A stretch of 62,465 bases of DNA from Methanoregula sp. PtaB.Bin085 (GCF_002067035.1 NZ_MVQB01000026.1:1-62465); one strand, 5' to 3'; numbered from the stretch's first letter, positions 35,232 to 43,674 are shown. The notes: generated by a model from the letters alone, not told the origin. Numbers and translations are program-made.

Positions 35232-35654
35232 TTAATCCTCCAGCGATATCGTCGTGAGCTTGACCGACTCAACCCCTTTCTGGGACATCAGCTTCTCAGC
35301 GAGGGCCTTGAGCTGGGTGCCGTCGCCATGGACAAGGATCACCTCAAGGCACCGGTCGTGGGTGACGTGCGAGTGGAGCGAGGCCTTGATGATGGACTGA
35401 TTGTCATGCTCGATATCGGTAAGGGTTGTCAGGAGGTTGCGCTGGTCATGGTCGTACACCATCGTGATGACACCTTCCCGCTCTCCTTTTACATCGGACA
35501 TCCACTTGTAGTACGTGATGTAGGTCCGGATCGCGTCGCGGATCCCCTCCGAACGGGAAGAGTAGCCGCGGTAGTTCAGGATCTCATCGAAACGGTCGAG
35601 AAGGTTTTTCGGCAGCGATATGCCAATCCGGGAGAGGTCGTCGTCCATGGTCAT
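35232..35654 (-). CDS. nikR: Nickel-responsive regulator NikR
   Basis: A 140-residue protein with an N-terminal ribbon-helix-helix domain (SRIGISLPKNLLDRFDEILNYRGYSSRSEGIRDAIRTYI) and a C-terminal ACT-like domain. The nickel-site residues are visible: one His in TDIEHDNQ, the H-x-H pair in SLHSHVTHDRCLEVILV, and the following Cys. Nickel-bound NikR tetramers repress nickel-uptake genes. It is transcribed alone towards the cobamide operon. Targets in this window could include the nickel/peptide importer and the CbiM systems. The 140 bp upstream include CACATGATGTG, a small palindrome near 35730. Confidence 0.95.
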   Translation of the reverse strand: MTMDDDLSRIGISLPKNLLDRFDEILNYRGYSSRSEGIRDAIRTYITYYKWMSDVKGEREGVITMVYDHDQRNLLTTLTDIEHDNQSIIKASLHSHVTHDRCLEVILVHGDGTQLKALAEKLMSQKGVESVKLTTISLED

Positions 35655-35966
35655 TGCTGTACCAGTGATGTGAATATCGTTGCTGCAGGTTTTTTAACAT
35701 TTTGAAAAAATATCCGATACGGTACCACATGATGTGATTTTCCGGGACCACGGAACAGTCAACAGGGATACACCGGCCCATCCTCTCTGTTTTTGGGAAT
35801 GCAGGGATTCCCTGTTGGACAATCACGGAAGTTTCCGGGCAATTGCCGGGACACAGGGGCGGGGGTAATCGTGCGGCTGTCGCCGGAAGGTCAGGGAGTG
35901 AATCCCCGGACCCTTACGCACGATATATCTCCTTTTTTATCCAAACAGAACAGACAGTACTTCAGT

Positions 35967-37256
35967 ATGGTTCAGTTCTGCCCGAAATGCGGGACGCAGG
36001 CTCCCGATGATGAATCGGTTTTTTGTAACAAATGCGGGACCAGGCTGCCCCCGGCTGTTCCGGTAAAACAGGATATCCTGTGCCCGCGTTGCGGGACGAA
36101 GGTAACCGATCAGCACTCCGTTTTCTGCGACCGGTGTGGCTCTCCCCTGCAAAAAGCCCCGCAGCCCCAGGCCCGGCAAACCCGGAAACAGCCGCCGGCT
36201 CCCCCGCCTGTATTGGCCCGTAAACGGTGCCTGTCCTGCGGAGCCCCGCTTGCATATGAGGACACGGATTATTGCGATGCATGCCTGGAGCATATGAGCA
36301 GGCCTGAACCGCCAGAACCGGCACCACGGAAAATCCCTGAACCCGAACCGGTCCCCGTTCCCCCAAAGGTTCCCGAACCGGAACGGTTCCCCGCCCCACT
36401 GCCCGTTGCCGTTGCCAGTACACCTGTTGCGGATGATATTCCTGCAGCGGATGAACCACCGTCAGGAAAGAGCAACCGGAAGTCCGTTATCGCCGCTGGC
36501 GCGATTGCCCTTGTTGCGATTATCATCATTGCCGTTGTTGCCGGGTTCGTGACCGGCATGATACCGGGATTTGGTAAAGATAATGCAACAGTACCGGCAC
36601 CTCCCGCTGAAGAACAGGCACCCGCAACCGCAGTCCCGACAAAGCACGTCACGACATCCCCGACACTGAAGATAACGCCGGCCCCAGAAAAGACCACGAT
36701 TGCCCCGGTCCCGCCAGCGAACGGGACAACGAACGTGTCTGCCACACCGGCGGTCAATGCGACCGTGACCTCCGCAGCGAATACCTCAGCGAATGTGACG
36801 GCCAGCGTGACGCCTTCGGTGACAAAACCCGTGTCCAACATCGACGCGTCCAGATCCTTCTCCATTGGAGAGACTGCAACGGACGGGAAGGGAAAACTGA
36901 CCCTGCACGGATACAGCCTCAAGGATAAGCTGAAAGATCCCACCCCGAGCAATGCCATCGGGAAAAAATACCTGATCCTGAATATCACGTACGAGAATCT
37001 CCAGCTGAATGCAACAACGGAAGTGAACCTCAGGGGTATGACCGTCGAGGATGCCGGGAGTTTTGCCTTTGACCAGGTTTCTGACGATCCCATGCTGGAG
37101 AGTCCGTTTTACCTGAGCGGGAAGACTGTCCCGCCCCTTGAGAACAGGACCGGCAACATGGCATTCATCATCGCACCGGATGCAACCTTCCTGAAATTCA
37201 AATATGATTTCGGTGACGGGAAGATTGCAGTGTTCCAGTTACCCCAGTATTTGTAG
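35967..37256 (+). CDS. Zinc-ribbon membrane protein with extracellular DUF4352-like domain
   Basis: A 429-residue protein from the ATG at 35967. Three N-terminal zinc ribbons: FCPKCGTQAPDDESVFCNKCG, a similar CPRCG...CDRCG, and CLSCGAPLAYEDTDYCDAC. A Pro/Glu-rich linker leads to a membrane helix at about residues 172-197 (AAGAIALVAIIIIAVVAGFV). A Thr/Pro/Ala-rich stalk with N-glycosylation sequons follows, and the last 140 residues resemble DUF4352 (FSIGETATDGKGKLTLHGY). The topology places the ribbons inside and the beta domain outside. Function is unknown; such proteins recur in Methanomicrobiales. Confidence 0.82.
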   Translation: MVQFCPKCGTQAPDDESVFCNKCGTRLPPAVPVKQDILCPRCGTKVTDQHSVFCDRCGSPLQKAPQPQARQTRKQPPAPPPVLARKRCLSCGAPLAYEDTDYCDACLEHMSRPEPPEPAPRKIPEPEPVPVPPKVPEPERFPAPLPVAVASTPVADDIPAADEPPSGKSNRKSVIAAGAIALVAIIIIAVVAGFVTGMIPGFGKDNATVPAPPAEEQAPATAVPTKHVTTSPTLKITPAPEKTTIAPVPPANGTTNVSATPAVNATVTSAANTSANVTASVTPSVTKPVSNIDASRSFSIGETATDGKGKLTLHGYSLKDKLKDPTPSNAIGKKYLILNITYENLQLNATTEVNLRGMTVEDAGSFAFDQVSDDPMLESPFYLSGKTVPPLENRTGNMAFIIAPDATFLKFKYDFGDGKIAVFQLPQYL

Positions 37257-37264
37257 GCTGCAGT

Positions 37265-37297
37265 AACCGGATTCAGGTAAATCCGGTTCCCTTTTTT
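37265..37297 (+). terminator. Hairpin with T-run after the zinc-ribbon gene
   Basis: AACCGGATT (37265-37273) pairs perfectly with AATCCGGTT (37280-37288) around a six-base loop, and CCC then six T follow. This is a strong intrinsic-type terminator beginning nine bases after the TAG stop. Archaeal termination relies mainly on the T-run. Confidence 0.75.
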
Positions 37298-37445
37298 CTA
37301 TACCCGGGATGCCTTTGCAGGACGGAAAAAATGGAATTCCGGTTTCAGTACTCCCTGCGGCGATACGCACGATACCATACTCTATTAACCCGGATGCACA
37401 GAACGAGATACGATTGATCGGGTTCAATCGCCTGGGAGATGCACT

Positions 37446-38369
37446 GTGAGGCGGAAGATCATCAGTATCGATGAAGAGAAATGCACGGGATGCGGCAGAT
37501 GCATCCCGGACTGCCCGGAGGGGGCGCTGCAGGTCATCGACGGGAAGGCACGGCTGGTCAGCGACCTCTTCTGCGACGGCCTCGGTGCCTGCATCGGCAC
37601 CTGCCCGGAAGGAGCAATCAGCGTTATCGAACGCGAGGCCGTGCCATACGATGAGAAGGCGGTGATGGCCACCATTGCACGACAGGGTAGTGCCGTAATC
37701 AGGGCACATCTCGAACATCTCGCGGGGCACGGCCAGACCAATCTCTACAACCAGGCTGTCGAGTACCTGATCGAGAACGCGATCCCGATCCCGGACCACA
37801 CCCCGCCGGAACGCGGGGCACGGGCCGCTTCCCGCGAAACCTGCCCCCCTGCTGCCGGGCGCATGGGTGAAGGGGTCTGTCCTCCCCCCGGCCCGCACTC
37901 CGTCCATCCCTTTGCCGGGTGCCCGGGCACTGCAGCGCAGAGTATCCTCCGAGAAAGAAACGGGCAGCGGATGCCGCGCCAGCCCGCGGGCGTGGAGGCC
38001 TCATCAGAGCTCCGGCAGTGGCCGGTCCAGCTCAGCCTCCTCAATTCCGCAGCACCGTATTTCGACAACGCAGACCTGCTCGTCTCGGCGGACTGCGTGC
38101 CGTTCGCGTACGCCGGATTTCACGACGACATCCTGAGGGGAAAGATCCTCATCATTTTCTGCCCGAAACTGGACGCGGATGTCGAAGGATACATCGCAAA
38201 ACTCGCGGAGATCTTCACACGGCACACCATCAGATCCATCACTGTCGCCCGCATGGAAGTGCCCTGCTGCGGGGGCGTGCGGTATGTTGTGGAGAAGGCG
38301 CTTGAGAACGCAGGAAAGAAGGTACCGGTTAAAGAGACGATGATCTCGATCCGGGGCAGGATACTCTGA
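37446..38369 (+). CDS. Two-[4Fe-4S] iron-sulfur protein
   Basis: A 307-residue protein starting with GTG. The N-terminal ferredoxin domain has two cluster motifs, CTGCGRCIPDCPEG and, after VSDLFCDGLGA, CIGTCPEG. The middle (about residues 110-185) is low-complexity and Pro/Arg-rich. The C-terminal half (LRQWPVQLSLLNSAAPYFDNADLLVSADCVPFAYAGFH and ITVARMEVPCCGGVRYVVEKAL) contains a CC pair and is conserved in many anaerobes. It is probably a cytoplasmic electron carrier or oxidoreductase module with an unknown partner. It stands alone after a strong terminator. Confidence 0.84.
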   Translation: MRRKIISIDEEKCTGCGRCIPDCPEGALQVIDGKARLVSDLFCDGLGACIGTCPEGAISVIEREAVPYDEKAVMATIARQGSAVIRAHLEHLAGHGQTNLYNQAVEYLIENAIPIPDHTPPERGARAASRETCPPAAGRMGEGVCPPPGPHSVHPFAGCPGTAAQSILRERNGQRMPRQPAGVEASSELRQWPVQLSLLNSAAPYFDNADLLVSADCVPFAYAGFHDDILRGKILIIFCPKLDADVEGYIAKLAEIFTRHTIRSITVARMEVPCCGGVRYVVEKALENAGKKVPVKETMISIRGRIL

Positions 38370-38607
38370 AACGGACCTGAAACTGGCGAGTGGGACATCA
38401 GACCTTTCCTGTACCTTTTTCCCTGACAGTCTGCCGAAACCGGCCAATGCTGACGTATCTCCGGTTATATTCACCGCCCGGTTCAATATATCCCGCAGGC
38501 CGGGATGGACTTGACCGGTTCCATGGTCCGAATATATACCAGACTGAGGGGACAGGTATGCGGGCAGACCGGCCCGGGAGCCGGTTGCCGAAAGGAGGAA
38601 ACACACC

Positions 38608-39141
38608 ATGCAACTATTCAGGCATCTCGGCCTGATGATCGCAGTCTTCTGGTGTGCTGCCATGGTTGTTGCACCCATGGCTGCTGCAGCAGGAGCAGGA
38701 CAGGATACGAACCACGCCCCGCAGAATATGGGCCCGGGACAGTCGGGTTCCGGGCAGGGATTCAACGGTAACGGTCTCTTCCAGCAGGGCGACCGGGCAG
38801 GCAATGCCGGGCCCGGGCAGGGCGGTCGTCCGCAGGGAATGGACCGGGGAAACATGACAGGCTTCATGAACAGGACGAACATGGCCCTGCCGGAGAAACC
38901 GGACCGTGACCCGGATAATGCGACTGCCATGAACATGACCGGATGGCACGGCCCCCGCGGGAACATGACCGGTATGAACGTAACCAATATGACCCCGCCC
39001 GATCAGCCGCCCCGGCAGGGCAGCGGGAACGGGCAGGGATGGCAGGGCAGCGGCCAGCCTCAGGCAGGCAACCGGAATGATTCCGGAAACAGCATGGTCA
39101 GCGAGCTGGTCAGCTGGCTGAAAGCCCACGGGATCTCATAG
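38608..39141 (+). CDS. Secreted Met/Asn/Gly-rich low-complexity protein
   Basis: A 177-residue protein with a signal peptide (LMIAVFWCAAMVVAPMAAAAG) and a strong AAGGAGGAAA ribosome site. The mature part is low in complexity, with repeated GQGGR/GNMTG/NMT units, many Met and at least eight N-x-S/T sequons. The last 15 residues (SMVSELVSWLKAHGI) form a short amphipathic helix. Met-rich, His-containing secreted proteins often bind soft metals, but no family supports that here. It lies between an iron-sulfur protein and the second CbiM gene. Confidence 0.68.
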   Translation: MQLFRHLGLMIAVFWCAAMVVAPMAAAAGAGQDTNHAPQNMGPGQSGSGQGFNGNGLFQQGDRAGNAGPGQGGRPQGMDRGNMTGFMNRTNMALPEKPDRDPDNATAMNMTGWHGPRGNMTGMNVTNMTPPDQPPRQGSGNGQGWQGSGQPQAGNRNDSGNSMVSELVSWLKAHGIS

Positions 39142-39329
39142 GATTCCGGCAGAGTACAGGCAGCAGGATACCCCGACAGTACAACAACCCGGGATTGCGG
39201 GACGGTCGGAATGACCGGTCCGCAGTACCGTCTCCCGACATTTTTTCTGCCATTATCAGGGTACTTTTCATCGCTCCGGGGGGAGTGGACACATGCAGCG
39301 GGTGATTTTCAGTTTCTCATATCATCCGG

Positions 39330-39971
39330 TTACCGGTCAACCAGGTCCGGCCGCATCTTCCCGATATACAGGACAACAAGGCCGGCCAGGAACGCCTCGA
39401 TGACCGCCACGGCAACATTGATCGACGCAATGAGGAAAAGCGAGGTGATCACCTGTTCCATGGAGAGGCCCGAGCCCTGGATCCCGGAGAGGCCGATGAT
39501 CCCCATCATGACACAGTTCCCGATGATCAGGCCGGAGAGGGTCGCGGCAACAGCCCGGGCAAAGACATTTTCGATAAAGGGCTTCAGTCCACGCCAGATA
39601 GCATACGCAACGAGGATCTCTGAAAGGCTGACAAGGGTATTTGCCCCGATCATCCCCCAGCCGCCGTGACCGATCGCGGCGGAGAGGATGTTGGCGATGA
39701 ACACGACAAGAAGCCCGATAACCGGGCCGGTGAGAATGGCGATGAGCGGCGTCAGGCTCAGATGCACCCCGGCCGCGATCGGAACCTCGACCTGCGAGAT
39801 AACAAACGCTGCTGCGACACAGAACGCAGCCAGGGTGATCCGGCGGTTGTCGGGCTTGCGCTGGTTGCGGATCAGGAACAGTGCGATCCCGATGATAGCC
39901 AGGGCGACCGCCCACCAGACAATCACCCAGAAGGGAGAGAATGCACCGTCTTCGAGATGAATATGTGCCAT
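39330..39971 (-). CDS. ECF cobalt/nickel transporter substrate-binding subunit CbiM/NikM (second copy)
   Basis: A 213-residue membrane protein of the CbiM family with about six helices. The N-terminus is MAHIHLEDGAFSPFWVIVWW instead of MHI..G; removal of Met before Ala would leave Ala1-His2, which keeps the second-position His needed for metal binding. AAGVHLSLTPLIAILTGPVIGLLVVFIANIL matches the core with the other His, and INVAVAVIEAFLAGLVV the end. It follows cbiO but has its own 78-bp promoter region with a palindrome. No cbiN gene is beside it. Nickel or cobalt are both possible. Confidence 0.88.
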   Translation of the reverse strand: MAHIHLEDGAFSPFWVIVWWAVALAIIGIALFLIRNQRKPDNRRITLAAFCVAAAFVISQVEVPIAAGVHLSLTPLIAILTGPVIGLLVVFIANILSAAIGHGGWGMIGANTLVSLSEILVAYAIWRGLKPFIENVFARAVAATLSGLIIGNCVMMGIIGLSGIQGSGLSMEQVITSLFLIASINVAVAVIEAFLAGLVVLYIGKMRPDLVDR

Positions 39972-40032
39972 GAGGATCCCGTATTTTCCGGATTACCATC
40001 GCCCCCGGTTGTATTGAATGTTATGAAAAAAT

Positions 40033-40049
40033 TTTGGGGTTGCCCCAAA
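40033..40049 (-). promoter_or_regulatory. 17-bp palindrome before the second cbiM (shared operator)
   Basis: TTTGGGGTTGCCCCAAA is a perfect 7+3+7 palindrome 62 bp before the cbiM start at 39971. A 17-bp relative lies before the DtxR-like gene (42285-42301). On the minus strand a T-run follows the hairpin directly after the cbiO stop, so it could also act as a terminator. The second copy, which lies before a gene and has no T-run, favours an operator. Confidence 0.6.
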
Positions 40050-40955
40050 TTACGATCCGGCCTGCCTGCCGGACATGATCTTCCCCAGTACTGCAACGAG
40101 GTCCCCGGTCTTCAGCGGGCGGGCTGCGGGGGCAATACCGGCAGCATGGCAGAGATCCAGGTATGCCTGTACGGGAGCAGGGAGGTTCAGCCCGGCTTCG
40201 GCGATGAGGGCCGGATCGTAAAAGACCTCTTCCGGCAGGCCTTCGGCAAAGACCGCCCCGTCCCTGACAAGGCAGATACGGTCGGCGATCCGGGCGGCAA
40301 GGTCCATGTCGTGGGTTGCAATGACGACGCTGATCCCGTGCTTCTCCTTCAGGTCGAGGATGATCTCCTCGATGATCGCGACATGAACCGGGTCGAGATC
40401 CGACGTGGGTTCGTCCATGGCGATCACTATCGGTTTCATGGCGAGGATCCCTGCAATGGAGACGAGCCGTTTCTGGCCGCCGCTCAGGTAATTGGGGATT
40501 TTATCGACAAGATCCGCTGCACCGACTGCCTTCAGGGATTCCATTGCCCGTGCCCGGGCCTCGTCCGGTGCGAGACCCAGGTTGAGCGGCCCGAACATGA
40601 CATCGTCAAGAACCGTTGGTGCGAAGAGCTGATCCTCAGATCGCTGGAATACAACACCCACCTCCTTCCAGAGGCCGGCCTGAGCACCTCCGGAGATCAC
40701 CCGCCCGTTCACCCAGATGGACCCCTGAGCCGGGAGCAGGAGGCCGTTGAGGTGCTCGATCAGGGTAGACTTGCCGGAACCGTTCGGGCCGCAGATGGCA
40801 ACGATCTCGTTCTTCAGCACGTAAAAACACATGTCGTGGATGCCAATGCTCCCGTCAGGATAGGTATGGCTTGCGCAGTCCACGTGGATCAGTTCGCGGT
40901 CGCGATCGAGCGGCGGGCAGTGAGGGGCTTCCGGACTCCTCCGGACAATCGTCAT
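40050..40955 (-). CDS. cbiO: ECF transporter ATPase CbiO/NikO
   Basis: A 301-residue ABC ATPase from the ATG at 40955. Walker A is GPNGSGKSTL, the Q-loop is VGVVFQRSEDQLFAPTV with the CbiO-type SEDQLF, the signature is LSGGQKRLVSIAGIL, and Walker B is VIAMDEPTSDLD. The C-terminal part EVFYDPALIAEAGLNLP is typical of ECF ATPases. The gene lies four bases after cbiQ. It supplies energy to the CbiM proteins and possibly to the CbiMN pair at 18.5 kb, which lacks an ATPase. Confidence 0.92.
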   Translation of the reverse strand: MTIVRRSPEAPHCPPLDRDRELIHVDCASHTYPDGSIGIHDMCFYVLKNEIVAICGPNGSGKSTLIEHLNGLLLPAQGSIWVNGRVISGGAQAGLWKEVGVVFQRSEDQLFAPTVLDDVMFGPLNLGLAPDEARARAMESLKAVGAADLVDKIPNYLSGGQKRLVSIAGILAMKPIVIAMDEPTSDLDPVHVAIIEEIILDLKEKHGISVVIATHDMDLAARIADRICLVRDGAVFAEGLPEEVFYDPALIAEAGLNLPAPVQAYLDLCHAAGIAPAARPLKTGDLVAVLGKIMSGRQAGS

Positions 40956-40959
40956 CGAA

Positions 40960-41775
40960 TCACCACCCCCGGTATGGCGATGCAAGAACTGCCGCGATGA
41001 CGACAGCACCGCTCACGACCAGAAGGCCGTACTCCGGAAACCCGGGAAGGGGAACATCCCCGGAGAGGGGATAGGTCCCGGTAAAGCCCCGGGAGCTCAT
41101 CGCTTTGTCCACCCGTTCGCCCCGCTCGAAGGACCTGATGAAGACCAGCGCAGATACGCTGGCAAAGAGCCGTCCCTGCACCCGCAGGCTCCGGGCAAGG
41201 CTGCCACCCCGGGAGCGGACTGACTTGAGCAGGGACGCCGTCATGGCAAGGGTGAGGAACAGGAACCGGTATGCCAAAAGGAAGATCTGGTCGATCGGAG
41301 CGGGAAACACCCGGGATATCAGGCCGGCAAAGTGCCGGTACCGGGTGGTCATCAGGAAAAAGAGGGAGTATGTAACGGTGATAATTGCCTTTATTACGAG
41401 AGTGATGAGAAGGAGGAGTCCGTTATCGCTCAGCACAAGCGTGATGCTGCAGCAGGTCAAGGCAAAGAGCGGCGTCCCGGGAACACTCCAGATCATGAGC
41501 CCGGCGAGCGAGACAACGAACAGGATCGGGATGGCATACCACTGCACCAGTTTTCCTGCGGGAAGCCCGGCAGTGAGGTAGAGGAGGAGGACGATGAGGT
41601 ACAGCCCGAGCAGCCAGGCAGGATCGCGGATGACGGTGACAAGGGCGACGATACAGAACAACAGGCAGGCTTTTGTCCACGGGCTCATGCGGGAGAAGAG
41701 CGAGTCTTTTCTCTCGGAGTAATACGTGATCAGGTCAAGGTCAGGAATATGGGGGGAGAGCATCGCGGAACTCAC
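40960..41775 (-). CDS. cbiQ: ECF transporter transmembrane subunit CbiQ/NikQ
   Basis: A 271-residue membrane protein with five to six helices. The cytoplasmic coupling region has the ECF T-component motifs SVRSRGGSLARSLRVQGRLFASVSALVFIRSFERGERVDKAMSSRGF, with the A-R-G patterns that contact the ATPases. The N-terminal HIPDLDLITYYSERKDSLFSRMSPWTK is CbiQ-like. Its start overlaps the stop of the regulator gene, so regulator, cbiQ and cbiO form one transcript. Confidence 0.9.
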   Translation of the reverse strand: MSSAMLSPHIPDLDLITYYSERKDSLFSRMSPWTKACLLFCIVALVTVIRDPAWLLGLYLIVLLLYLTAGLPAGKLVQWYAIPILFVVSLAGLMIWSVPGTPLFALTCCSITLVLSDNGLLLLITLVIKAIITVTYSLFFLMTTRYRHFAGLISRVFPAPIDQIFLLAYRFLFLTLAMTASLLKSVRSRGGSLARSLRVQGRLFASVSALVFIRSFERGERVDKAMSSRGFTGTYPLSGDVPLPGFPEYGLLVVSGAVVIAAVLASPYRGW

Positions 41776-42251
41776 GGCTGCCCCCCCTGTTCCGGCTCAC
41801 CCGGGACAGGATCCTGAGATCCCGTGCCGGCTCCAAGGCACCCGGTATCGTGGGTTATGGCACCGCAGGCACCATTCTGGGGATGGCCCATCGCACGACA
41901 CATGCGGTCGATAGCACCCTTCGAGACAAGGCTCTCGAACCGGCTGGCTTCCGCGCAGGCTTCCTCATCGCTCAGGCCGAAATGGGTCAGGGCCAGCGCA
42001 AGGATCCGGTGCCGCTTGGTCAGAAACCCGGCATACTCACGGCCAGACTGCGAGAGGACGGCACCATGGTACGGGGTCAGGGAAAGCAGGCCGGCGTCGG
42101 CAAGTTCGCCGAGAGTCTTTGTAACCGTAGACGGATCAACGCCGAACCGGACCGCCAGCTCACTCGTCCTGACCGCACCGCTGCATCCGGCGATATACTT
42201 CAGGTATGTTACCTTCCGGGGCGAGAGCCCGAGACCGTCACGGATCTCCAT
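41772..42251 (-). CDS. DtxR/MntR-family metal-dependent regulator
   Basis: A 159-residue protein starting at ATG 42251. The winged helix is KVTYLKYIAGCSGAVRTSELAVRFGVDPSTVTKTLGELADAGLLSLTPYHGAVLSQSGREYA, and the dimerisation/metal region is RHRILALALTHFGLSDEEACAEASRFESLVSKGAIDRM, where His, Cys and Glu are the usual ligands. The tail after MGHPQ has Cys and His (NGACGAITHDTGC) and may bind metal. As the first gene before cbiQ and cbiO it is the likely metal sensor for this ECF system. A longer frame exists upstream but runs through the palindrome. Confidence 0.87.
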   Translation of the reverse strand: MEIRDGLGLSPRKVTYLKYIAGCSGAVRTSELAVRFGVDPSTVTKTLGELADAGLLSLTPYHGAVLSQSGREYAGFLTKRHRILALALTHFGLSDEEACAEASRFESLVSKGAIDRMCRAMGHPQNGACGAITHDTGCLGAGTGSQDPVPGEPEQGGQP

Positions 42252-42284
42252 GGGGTTCCTGTTATGCGGCGATCCAGATGAATG

Positions 42285-42301
42285 TTTGGGATATCCCCAA
42301 A
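42285..42301 (-). promoter_or_regulatory. 17-bp palindrome before the DtxR-like gene (shared operator)
   Basis: TTTGGGATATCCCCAAA lies 34 bp before the regulator ATG. It has the same length and outer arms (TTTGGG and CCCAAA) as the palindrome before cbiM at 40033-40049. Placement in a core-promoter position before a metal regulator fits autoregulation. Confidence 0.6.
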
Positions 42302-42399
42302 TTTTGTTGCAGAAAAAACCGTCCCGTGTCCCTGCGGTCGCAGCTCCCGGGATTTTTCCAGGCACAGATGCACCGGCAGTCTGGTTCCGGAGCCCGGCC

Positions 42400-43674
42400 T
42401 TATCCCCGGCCGCCAGCCAGGGACCGGATAAACGATAGGATCCGGCCAAGGATGCCCGGAGCGTGTGATGCCATCTCCGGTTTTTTCGGGCTATCCGGTT
42501 TTTCTGTCAGGGGCATGGCAGAGCGCTGTCTCCTTTCCCGGCCGGTATCCCAGGGCATGGGTACGTCGGTACCTGCCCCGTTCATGGAAGACCCGGCAGC
42601 GGTATCCGGAGGCAGGTCAAGTTCTGCCGGGATTACTCTCCGTTCCATTATCACCGCCGTCTGGTCCACGGGGCGGTGCGCCGGCACAGTCCCGCCGGCT
42701 GCCGGAGCGGATTTTTCAGGTTCCGCAGGCTCACGCCGGTCTTCTTCCGTTTCAACGCAATCCGACGACATGGATGGTGGTACTTCAGGAACGTCTTCTG
42801 CCGGCACCTCGTGTATCGCAGGGACTGGCCCCGTGCCTGCATCCACCGGGGACGGAACCGATGATTCTTCCGTTTGCGCAGGGCATCCATGCGATTTCGG
42901 GAGCACCGACGGGCTTCCGCCTGTCGGCATATCGGTATCCCGGGATTCATCCGGAAGAGGCAGGGGTTCAGGTACGGGTAAGGGGGAGGATGCATCCTGC
43001 GGCTCAGAAACGATACGGAGTTCAACAGGCTGCGGGGCATTCACCTGCTGCTCAACGATCCGGTTCATCTCCCGGGCCAGTGACTCGATCAGCTCGCGTT
43101 CGTGCCGGATCCGCTCGTCGACAGCATCCATCACCGCCCGGAATTCTTCCTGCTCATTCTCCGGGTGAGGGACAATATCGTACTGGATCCGCATGTTCTG
43201 GCAGAGGCTGAGATCCACCTCGAGGCTCGTTGTCAGCGAGAGATACTCCTCGATCTTCTCCTGCGGGATGCCTGCTGCCTGCCACCGTTCGACAACCAGG
43301 CGGTTGGTGTCCCGGCGGGCAAGGACCTTCTCAATCGCCTCGATGATCTTTCTGGGGGAGACCGGTTTCGTGATAAAATCATCGATGCTGATCCGGTGCT
43401 TCTCCGCCTCCTCCACGCTGATCTTTTTTGCCGAGAACATGAGGACAGGGATGTGGCGGGTCCGCGGATCTTCCTTGATACGGGAAAGGGTCTCCCAGCC
43501 GTCCATCGGCTCCATCATGATATCGAGGATGATGACCGCAGGGATCTCGTGTTTCAGGATTTCAAGGCACTCGGCACCGCCATATGCAGCAAGAGGGCGG
43601 TAGTTCTTTTTAAGAAATGAGATAAGTCCCTCGACAATAAAGGAACTGTCGTCAACGATAAGAACAGTATCCAT
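42400..43674 (-). CDS. Response regulator with long disordered tail
   Basis: A 424-residue protein from the ATG at 43674. Residues 1-120 are a CheY-like receiver: VLIVDDSSFIVEG with acidic pocket, VIILDIMMEPMDGWE with the phospho-Asp, MFSAKK and DDFITKPVSPRKI with the Lys. Residues about 125-205 are helical (LVVERWQAAGIPQEKIEEYLSLTTSLEVDLSL, then a long coiled-coil-like helix). About 180 residues of Pro/Ser/Glu-rich disorder follow. The end, GILGRILSFIRSLAGG, is a basic amphipathic helix that may touch the membrane. No DNA-binding domain is present. Confidence 0.86.
   Translation of the reverse strand: MDTVLIVDDSSFIVEGLISFLKKNYRPLAAYGGAECLEILKHEIPAVIILDIMMEPMDGWETLSRIKEDPRTRHIPVLMFSAKKISVEEAEKHRISIDDFITKPVSPRKIIEAIEKVLARRDTNRLVVERWQAAGIPQEKIEEYLSLTTSLEVDLSLCQNMRIQYDIVPHPENEQEEFRAVMDAVDERIRHERELIESLAREMNRIVEQQVNAPQPVELRIVSEPQDASSPLPVPEPLPLPDESRDTDMPTGGSPSVLPKSHGCPAQTEESSVPSPVDAGTGPVPAIHEVPAEDVPEVPPSMSSDCVETEEDRREPAEPEKSAPAAGGTVPAHRPVDQTAVIMERRVIPAELDLPPDTAAGSSMNGAGTDVPMPWDTGRERRQRSAMPLTEKPDSPKKPEMASHAPGILGRILSFIRSLAGGRG

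Noticed and set aside
39666-41000. 444-residue plus-strand reading frame across cbiM and cbiO
   Set aside because: It crosses two well-supported minus-strand genes and the palindrome between them, and no family fits.
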